NCBI RefSeq assembly: GCF_004345025.1
Contig: NZ_CP037745.1
Span: 2,666,001-2,730,000, forward strand
DNA length: 64,000 bases
Source: Rheinheimera sp. D18
GTDB taxonomy: Bacteria; Pseudomonadota; Gammaproteobacteria; Enterobacterales; Alteromonadaceae
Reading direction: 5' to 3'
Below the pieces are notes generated by a model, which had not been told where the DNA came from, searched no databases, and was given only the letters and a program-made list of their open reading frames with translations. How positions within the stretch are numbered: the first letter of the stretch is position 1; each line of letters opens with the position of its first letter. Position numbers and translations under genes: made by a program. Shown here piece after piece: positions 58,341 through 64,000 of the stretch.

Positions 58341-59111
58341 TTAACCGTAACGTCCAGTAATATAGTCCTCTGTGCGTTTTAACTTTGGGTTAGTAAAAAG
58401 ATCATTGGTGTTACCCAATTCAATTAAATTACCCAAATGAAAAAATGCTGTACGATCAGATATTCTCGCAGCCTGCTGCATATTGTGTGTCACCATCACA
58501 ATAGTGAAATTTTGCTTTAGCTCATCAATAAGCTCTTCAATAATCAAGGTAGCGATAGGGTCAAGCGCTGAACACGGCTCGTCCATTAGAATAACTTCTG
58601 GGCTTACCGCGATGGTTCTGGCAATACATAAACGTTGCTGCTGGCCACCAGACAAACCGGTGCCGGGTTGGTCTAAACGATCTTTTACTTCATTCCATAA
58701 CCCCGCACGGCGTAGGCTCGACTCAACAATGTCGTCTAAATCGGCTTTGCGCGCCGCTAAACCATGCAATTTCGGGCCATAGGCAATATTTTCATAAATG
58801 GACTTAGGAAAGGGGTTCGGCTTTTGAAACACCATGCCCACCTGTGCGCGCAACTGCACGACGTCTAGCTCCGGCTGATGAATATCCTGATTATCAAGCA
58901 AAATGCTGCCTGTAACTCGACAGTGCTCAATGGTATCGTTCATCCGGTTCATACAGCGTAAAAATGTTGATTTACCGCAGCCTGAAGGGCCTATAAACGC
59001 GATAACTTCATTTTGGTATACGTCCATACTGATGCCATGCAGCGCCTGATTATTGCCATAGAACACCGCTACATCTTTTGCGCTAATTTTTATCGGGGCT
59101 GAGTTAGTCAT
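58341..59111 (-). CDS. pstB: Phosphate ABC transporter ATPase PstB
   Basis: A 256-residue ATPase (E. coli 257): Walker [30 protein letters not shown], signature [13 protein letters not shown], Walker [15 protein letters not shown] and the family C-terminus [12 protein letters not shown]. The start is ATG 59111; the frame is open a further 31 codons but those overlap pstA. It energises PstCA. Confidence 0.96.
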   Translation of the reverse strand: MTNSAPIKISAKDVAVFYGNNQALHGISMDVYQNEVIAFIGPSGCGKSTFLRCMNRMNDTIEHCRVTGSILLDNQDIHQPELDVVQLRAQVGMVFQKPNPFPKSIYENIAYGPKLHGLAARKADLDDIVESSLRRAGLWNEVKDRLDQPGTGLSGGQQQRLCIARTIAVSPEVILMDEPCSALDPIATLIIEELIDELKQNFTIVMVTHNMQQAARISDRTAFFHLGNLIELGNTNDLFTNPKLKRTEDYITGRYG

Positions 59112-59170
59112 GCGTTTATCCGTTACCTTAAAATCGAAAATTCTTTTGTTACCGCAGCTGCTTCGCTCGC

Positions 59171-60541
59171 TTACCAGTGCCGCTGATATTTTCTCCGCAG
59201 CCATATCGCTACGCCATTTAAACTTAGCATCATCATTAGCAATACAATAATAGCGGCAGAGGTACGGGCTTCAAAAAAGTTACGCAACTCATTACCCTGC
59301 CATAAATAAATTTGTACTGGTAAAGCACTGGCCTGCTCCAAGGGTGACGCCGGTACTGATGCGACAAAGGACTTCATGCCGATAAGCAATAGCGGTGCCG
59401 TTTCACCCAAGGCTTGAGCGACACCTAAAATGGCACCGGTTAAAATACCCGGTATGGCTAGCGGCAACACATGGTGAAAAATAGACTGCATTTTTGAAGC
59501 ACCAAGCCCCAGTGCTGCCTGACGAATAGATGGCGGTATTGCCTTTAACGTTGAGCGGGTCGCAATAATAACGGTTGGTAACGTCATTAACGACAACACT
59601 AAACCACCAACAATAGGTGCCGACATGGGTAAATTAAACCAGCCAATTAGCACCGACGCTCCGAGTAAACCAAACACAATAGAAGGCACTGCTGCCAAGT
59701 TATTAATATTTACTTCAACTAAGTCAGTCAGTTTATTGCGTGGTGCAAACTCTTCTAAATAAATGGCCGCGCCAACTGCCATTGGCACGGCTAAAAAGAT
59801 CACCACCAACATCATATAAAAAGAGCCCATAAAGGCACCAGCCAAACCGGCTGATGCTAGCGAACTACGTGAATCTGCATTCATAAATAGGGCTAGGCTA
59901 AAACGATTTTTGATCACCCCATTTGCCGCTAATGCATCTACCCAGTCGCGCATGTTGGCACTAAGTTGCTGTTGCTCGTCGGGTAAACTGCGGTCAATAT
60001 TACCTTTTAACCAAACATCAATATTGGCGTCGGTTAACAGGTTTAAACGGCGGGTTTGGCCAATAATACTCGGCTCAGCTACAACCATATCTCGCAAAGC
60101 AAAGCGCTCACCCGATGTTACCAAGCGTGCGAGGTCGCGTTTATGTTTGGTGCCATCTGGCACCAATTTTTGCAAGCTATCGGTTATTAAGCGATTAAAG
60201 TTAATAAAACCGACTTCCGTTTGCCAGGCCAGAAAACGCTGTTGATAATCAGCGGTCAATTCATCAGCGCGACGCTCTGGCTTAGCTGAAATAGCAATAA
60301 TTTGTGGGTCAAAATAAATATCTAAAGTAATAGCAGACTGCCAAAATGCGGGTAACCCTTTAGAAAATATATTGGCAAATAAAATAGCCACTAACGCCAA
60401 GCTAATAAGCACCGCGCTATAACCCAAGCGGCGAAACCAAGTTTCTTTACGCTGACGGTGGCGCAATGAAGCAATCACCTTTTGCTGCACTAAGCTTAAC
60501 GTTGCAGTATGCGGTATAGATTTATCGGTAATTATCTTCAT
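59171..60541 (-). CDS. pstA: Phosphate ABC transporter permease PstA, long form
   Basis: A 456-residue permease. TM1 is at about residues 40-58, then a hydrophilic insertion of about 170 residues of the DUF3333 type (about 65-235), then five membrane helices with the EAA-type loop [18 protein letters not shown]. coli PstA (296) lacks the insertion, which is common in many proteobacteria and should lie in the periplasm. It is 3 bases after pstC. Confidence 0.94.
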   Translation of the reverse strand: MKIITDKSIPHTATLSLVQQKVIASLRHRQRKETWFRRLGYSAVLISLALVAILFANIFSKGLPAFWQSAITLDIYFDPQIIAISAKPERRADELTADYQQRFLAWQTEVGFINFNRLITDSLQKLVPDGTKHKRDLARLVTSGERFALRDMVVAEPSIIGQTRRLNLLTDANIDVWLKGNIDRSLPDEQQQLSANMRDWVDALAANGVIKNRFSLALFMNADSRSSLASAGLAGAFMGSFYMMLVVIFLAVPMAVGAAIYLEEFAPRNKLTDLVEVNINNLAAVPSIVFGLLGASVLIGWFNLPMSAPIVGGLVLSLMTLPTVIIATRSTLKAIPPSIRQAALGLGASKMQSIFHHVLPLAIPGILTGAILGVAQALGETAPLLLIGMKSFVASVPASPLEQASALPVQIYLWQGNELRNFFEARTSAAIIVLLMMMLSLNGVAIWLRRKYQRHW

Positions 60542-60544
60542 AGC

Positions 60545-61924
60545 TTACTCGTATTGCTCACGGTATTTACGCACTATCACCAGTGCCATAACGTTTAATA
60601 GCAAGGTAATAACAAATAGGGTTAAGCCTAGGGCAAATGCGACTAGCGATTGCGGGCTGGAAAAGTCGTTATCACCGGTTAGCTGGTTCACTATAGTTAC
60701 CGTAACCGTAGACACCGCTTCAAACGGGTTAGCAGTAAGCGCTGGGCTATTACCGGCTGCGAGTACCACAATCATAGTTTCACCAATAGCGCGACTGGCG
60801 GCTAGTAATACCGCGCCAACAATACCGGGCAAGGCAGCAGGTAATACTACTTTTAAAATAGTTTCTGATTTTGTTGCGCCAAGGCCTAAAGAGCCATCAC
60901 GCATGGCTTTGGGTACCTGAGTAAGAATGTCGTCTGACAACGATGAAATAAACGGAATAATCATAATACCCATCACTACGCCGGCCGTTAACGCTGAGGT
61001 AGCGTTAATATTAAGGCCAAGCGCTGCACCTAAATCACGTAAAAAGGGGCCAACACTAACCAAGGCAAAAAAGCCATAAACAATAGTAGGAATGCCAGCG
61101 AGAACTTCAATTAATGGCTTCGCGATATTACGAAAACGCAATGATGCATATTCTGCCAAATAGACGGCTACCATCAGTCCCAGAGGTATCGCGACCAGCA
61201 TGGCAATACCGGCAATTAGTGTGGTGCCCGCCAACAGGGGCAATAAGCCAAAACTGCCTTGCTGCTGGGTGCCGACTGTTGAAAATCGAGGGTTCCAACT
61301 GGTGCCGAAGAAAAACTCAGTAGGCGGAATATAACTAAAAAACTTTAGCGTTTCGCCCACCATTGATAACACGATGCCAATGGTCGTTAACACCGCAACG
61401 GCAGAGCACAGGATCAGCAAGACTTTAACTACGCGCTCTATTTGCTGCCGTGCTTTTAGTTTGGGTGTAATGCTATACAAGCTAACTAGCATACCAATAG
61501 CCACAATAACGGCCATTAGCGCACTAAGAACAATAGTGCTGTTGGCCTTAAGCTGCCGCAGGTGAACTGCTGCTGCGCGCTCCCAAGGCTCCGCATCAGC
61601 AACTACACCAAAGTTGCCGGCTAAATTACTAATGCGCTGTAGCATTACACGAAGCTCGTCCGCTTTTAAGCTAGTTACATCTATAGGTACTGCCGATAAC
61701 AGCATGCTATTAATCACTGTTGGCGCTAACAACAACCACAGCAGTAAAATAATAAATGCTGGCAGTGCCGCCCATAACGCAACCAACATACCGTAATGAT
61801 GTGAGCGAGAATGCATGGGCACATTAAGCTGCGACTTAGCAACGTTTCGGCTGCGAACCAGACCAAATTGGTAACCTAGCGCCATAACTAGCAATAGCAC
61901 TAAAATTAACGAAAGGTTACTCAT
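60545..61924 (-). CDS. pstC: Phosphate ABC transporter permease PstC, long form
   Basis: A 459-residue permease with an N-terminal extension: helices at about 3-20 and 48-69 and a short periplasmic stretch come before the conserved core (FFFGTSWNP, IPTIVYGFFALV, DGSLGLGATKSETILKVVLP, AIGETMIVVLAAG). It heads pstCAB-phoU and has its own Pho-box array and an upstream terminator that separates it from pstS. Confidence 0.94.
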   Translation of the reverse strand: MSNLSLILVLLLVMALGYQFGLVRSRNVAKSQLNVPMHSRSHHYGMLVALWAALPAFIILLLWLLLAPTVINSMLLSAVPIDVTSLKADELRVMLQRISNLAGNFGVVADAEPWERAAAVHLRQLKANSTIVLSALMAVIVAIGMLVSLYSITPKLKARQQIERVVKVLLILCSAVAVLTTIGIVLSMVGETLKFFSYIPPTEFFFGTSWNPRFSTVGTQQQGSFGLLPLLAGTTLIAGIAMLVAIPLGLMVAVYLAEYASLRFRNIAKPLIEVLAGIPTIVYGFFALVSVGPFLRDLGAALGLNINATSALTAGVVMGIMIIPFISSLSDDILTQVPKAMRDGSLGLGATKSETILKVVLPAALPGIVGAVLLAASRAIGETMIVVLAAGNSPALTANPFEAVSTVTVTIVNQLTGDNDFSSPQSLVAFALGLTLFVITLLLNVMALVIVRKYREQYE

Positions 61925-61975
61925 GGTTGCTCCATAAAAGTCGTTTTTTAGATAAGGTATTCTGGTGCGTAGTGT

Positions 61976-62004
61976 AAGTCAGTTATATTTCAGTTTTATG
62001 ACAA
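61976..62004 (-). promoter_or_regulatory. Second Pho-box array, upstream of pstC
   Basis: Minus strand TTGTCAT - AAAA - CTGAAAT - ATAA - CTGACTT: three 7-mers in exact 11-base register (6, 5 and 5 matches of 7 to CTGTCAT). It lies downstream of the pstS terminator and 52 bases before pstC, so it can drive pstCAB-phoU independently. Confidence 0.65.
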
Positions 62005-62015
62005 TAGCCGTAAGC

Positions 62016-62046
62016 AAAAAAGAGCTATATAACATAGCTCTTTTTT
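62016..62046. terminator. Intrinsic terminator between pstS and pstC
   Basis: AAAAAAGAGCTAT (62016-62028), a 5-base loop, ATAGCTCTTTTTT (62034-62046): a perfect 13-bp stem 19 bases after the pstS stop, able to work on either strand. Confidence 0.92.
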
Positions 62047-62065
62047 AACCGCACATCTGAGCTTA

Positions 62066-63097
62066 CTAGAGTGACGCTTTAAGCTTAATATTCTGCTGCG
62101 TTTGCTCACGTTCAGCATTAGCAAGAGGTATTAAACCGGCACTTTCTAGCACACTGCCAAAGCCAGACATAGTGTCACTAATATGAAATAACGCATATTC
62201 TTGTAAGCCTGGCACTACACCGATATGAGCGCCTTTAATGTATATATACAGCGGGCGCGATACCGGATATTCACCAGCAATAATGGTATCTAAATTTGGC
62301 TCAACACCGGACATGGTGGCTACTTTAATGCGGTCGCGGTTAGCTTCATAAAAACTTAAACCAAATACGCCCAAGGTTTCTTTTTGCGCGGTTAAGCGCG
62401 CTAACGCTTCAGTGTAATCTCCAGCAATTTCAACTACTCGACCATCATTACGGGTGGCAGTGCAAATAGCTTTAGCTTCGCTTTGTTCTAGCGTATTAAT
62501 TTCGGCCAAACTTTCACAGCCGGGGATCACCACTTTTTCTTCATACACTTCTCGCGTACCGTGATTAGAGCCCGGAATAGCCAGGAGTATGTCCTGATCT
62601 GGCAGGTTTTTATCAATTTGATTCCAGCGCGTATAGGGGTTTACTACTAGCTTTCCGGCCTGTGGCACCTTAGCCGCCTGCGCTAAAAATATATGCTGTG
62701 GCTCTAATTTAAACACTGCAGCATCGGTGCGCGACGCAAACACAATGCCATCGTAACCAATTTTTATTTCAATAATTTGTTTTACCCCATTAGCTTTGCA
62801 GGCTTCAACCTCATTGGGCCGAATTTTTCGCGAAGAATTGGCCACATCAATAGTGTTCTCACCGACGCCTTGGCAAAACTGACGTAAGCCACCTGACGAG
62901 CCACCTGAACCAACCACCGGCGTGCGAAACTGCGCAAAGTTATTACCAAACTCCTCGGCGACAATTGACGAAAAGGGCAGTACTGTAGAGGAACCGGCAA
63001 TTTGAATGGTATCGCGACTTTTTGCCTCAGCCATCGCTGATAGCGCTAAAGCGGTTACAGAAATTAGCAACATAGTCGCTTTTTTATTCGGCTTCAT
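62066..63097 (-). CDS. pstS: Phosphate-binding protein PstS
   Basis: A 343-residue periplasmic protein with a signal peptide (about residues 1-25, ending AMAEAK). Phosphate-binding signatures are IQIAGSSTVLPFSS near the mature N-terminus and VVGSGGSSGGLRQFC; the GSNHGTREVY segment is in the second lobe. The start is ATG 63097 behind AAGGAAAAG. A Pho box is about 53 bases upstream. It differs from the E. coli-type PstS and resembles the longer PstS of marine proteobacteria (recalled only). Confidence 0.92.
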   Translation of the reverse strand: MKPNKKATMLLISVTALALSAMAEAKSRDTIQIAGSSTVLPFSSIVAEEFGNNFAQFRTPVVGSGGSSGGLRQFCQGVGENTIDVANSSRKIRPNEVEACKANGVKQIIEIKIGYDGIVFASRTDAAVFKLEPQHIFLAQAAKVPQAGKLVVNPYTRWNQIDKNLPDQDILLAIPGSNHGTREVYEEKVVIPGCESLAEINTLEQSEAKAICTATRNDGRVVEIAGDYTEALARLTAQKETLGVFGLSFYEANRDRIKVATMSGVEPNLDTIIAGEYPVSRPLYIYIKGAHIGVVPGLQEYALFHISDTMSGFGSVLESAGLIPLANAEREQTQQNIKLKASL

Positions 63098-63149
63098 ATC
63101 TTTTCCTTGGCTGTCCAATGTAAATACAGCACTAGTTTGCTGCATATTT

Positions 63150-63167
63150 ATTACAGTAGTATGACAA
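63150..63167 (-). promoter_or_regulatory. Pho box of pstS
   Basis: Minus strand TTGTCAT - ACTA - CTGTAAT followed by AAAT. Both 7-mers match CTGTCAT at 6 of 7; the spacing is correct. An AAATAT/TATGCA stretch follows at about -10 distance. This is the best Pho box in the window. Confidence 0.75.
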
Positions 63168-63225
63168 CGAGGGGGGATTGTTCGATGAGCACTAATACCT
63201 TGCAGTTAAGCTGATAGCACAAATA

Positions 63226-63254
63226 AAAAAGCCCAGCTTATTGCTGGGCTTTTT
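63226..63254. terminator. Terminator of the protease gene
   Basis: AAAAAGCCCAGC, a 5-base loop, GCTGGGCTTTTT: a 12-bp stem 17 bases after the stop of the protease gene. Confidence 0.9.
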
Positions 63255-63270
63255 GGTATTTACATAAAAC

Positions 63271-64000
63271 TTAGTTAGCAGTTACTTCAACCAAAGTTGA
63301 AGCTTGCTTAACGCCGTTAGCATCTTTAAAAGAAACCACACCCAAATAAGGGAATGCGCTTGCAGTCAGGTTATTTGTCATCACAGCAACAATGTTTGGC
63401 CTACCAGCAATAGCACGCGTACTTGCCGACAGTTTTGTCGTCGTTTCTTGTGCGTCAACTACCCAAACTGGCATAGTATAGTTAGCTTTGGCTTGGCCCT
63501 TTAAATCATAACCATGCACAAAGGCTAAGTAGAAATCACCTGCAGCATCATTAGCTGCTGGCTGCGGATTAAGCACGGTAACTACCTCATTACCACCCGT
63601 ATTCAGTGAAGTACCAACCCTAGTACATGAATAAGCAATACAGCGATAAACATGTAAGTCTAAATCGGCACCAGCTACATCAGATAAACCGTCGTATAAA
63701 CTAAAACGTGCAACACTAGTACCCGCAGGCACCAGGAAAGCATGGAAACCTAAGCCTGCTTCATTAAAGGTAAAAGCTCCATCCGCATCTTGCGAAACCA
63801 CACCGCTAGAACCAAATGGTGCACTAACACCGCTAACTTCGGCACTGGTTACACCGCTAAAGTTCATTTGTACGTCAAAGGCAACGCGGCCAGCTTTAGC
63901 TTTTACGAGACCTTTAACCACTTCAGGCGCAACAATTAACTTAGGTGATTCAACCTTTATCGCAATTGGGCTGCGAACAGTATGCACACCATCAGACCAC
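63271..64000 (-). CDS. C-terminal part of a subtilisin-like (S8) serine protease, start outside window
   Basis: About 243 residues open to the window edge. At the edge the frame reads WSDGVHTVRSPIAI, the conserved strand of the Fn3-like domain that follows the catalytic domain in S8 subtilases (cucumisin/C5a-peptidase-like group). A beta-rich region (about 40-238), with GADLDLHVYRC and a pair of Cys, follows. No catalytic triad is visible because it would lie outside. The stop is at 63271. It is upstream of pstS and separated by a terminator. A secreted protease is inferred. Confidence 0.65.
   Translation of the reverse strand, partial: WSDGVHTVRSPIAIKVESPKLIVAPEVVKGLVKAKAGRVAFDVQMNFSGVTSAEVSGVSAPFGSSGVVSQDADGAFTFNEAGLGFHAFLVPAGTSVARFSLYDGLSDVAGADLDLHVYRCIAYSCTRVGTSLNTGGNEVVTVLNPQPAANDAAGDFYLAFVHGYDLKGQAKANYTMPVWVVDAQETTTKLSASTRAIAGRPNIVAVMTNNLTASAFPYLGVVSFKDANGVKQASTLVEVTAN

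Noticed and set aside
59112-59204. 31-codon upstream extension of pstB
   Set aside because: Overlaps pstA by 34 bases and has no homology; ATG 59111 gives the family length.

Overview
The window is a chromosomal segment of a free-living gammaproteobacterium, most likely an Alteromonadales/Chromatiaceae relative of the Rheinheimera-Alishewanella-Arsukibacterium type. That placement is inferred from gene order and protein flavour: an E. coli/Shewanella-like der-bamB-yfgM-hisS-ispG-rodZ-pilF-rlmN-ndk run, an iscRSUA-hscBA-fdx operon, dusB-fis, queA-tgt-yajC-secDF, OxyR and PhoB. I see no insertion sequence, prophage, CRISPR array, tRNA or rRNA. Coding density is high and almost every gene belongs to a known family.

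Region by region. (1) 1-9967, minus strand: der (3' end outside the window), bamB, yfgM, hisS, ispG, rodZ, a PilW/PilF-type TPR lipoprotein with an unusual two-LysM tail, rlmN and ndk. (2) 10117-11694: a one-domain PstS-like periplasmic protein and a porin-like beta-barrel. (3) 11846-18701: Fe-S cluster assembly (fdx, hscA, hscB, iscA, iscU, iscS, iscR) behind two IscR-box-like sites, then cysE and trmJ. (4) 18862-28100, plus strand: an exported methyltransferase-like protein, purD, a secreted ExeM/NucH-type nuclease, a phosphoribulokinase-like kinase with a strong hairpin on its ribosome-binding site, dusB-fis, purH and fpr. (5) 28162-33938: a K+/H+ antiporter, two tandem TraT-like lipoproteins, suhB, a TraB/GumN protein and a rhodanese. 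(6) 34019-40509: secF, secD, yajC, tgt, queA and oxyR.

(7) 40664-63097 is a phosphorus-metabolism neighbourhood: pit with its DUF47 partner and an E. coli-like phoU, gcvR, ppk-ppx, an exported M20 amidohydrolase, tag, phoB-phoR, a beta-helix lipoprotein and a TonB-dependent receptor, a porin, and pstS-pstC-pstA-pstB with a second phoU. I find Pho-box-like arrays (7-mers related to CTGTCAT separated by 4 bases) before phoB, before the lipoprotein, before pstS and again before pstC, with a weaker one before the DUF47-pit pair. An intrinsic terminator lies just after pstS and another just after the lipoprotein, so in both units the abundant binding or surface protein can be made in excess of the membrane machinery. 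The window ends inside the C-terminal part of a subtilisin-like protease.

The most interesting candidate system is the PhoB-linked lipoprotein/TonB-dependent receptor pair, possibly with the neighbouring porin, as an outer-membrane phosphorus-acquisition module. Other points of interest are the tandem chromosomal TraT paralogues, the PilW-LysM fusion, the hairpin over the phosphoribulokinase start, and a 9-base repeat that multiplies the fpr stop codon.
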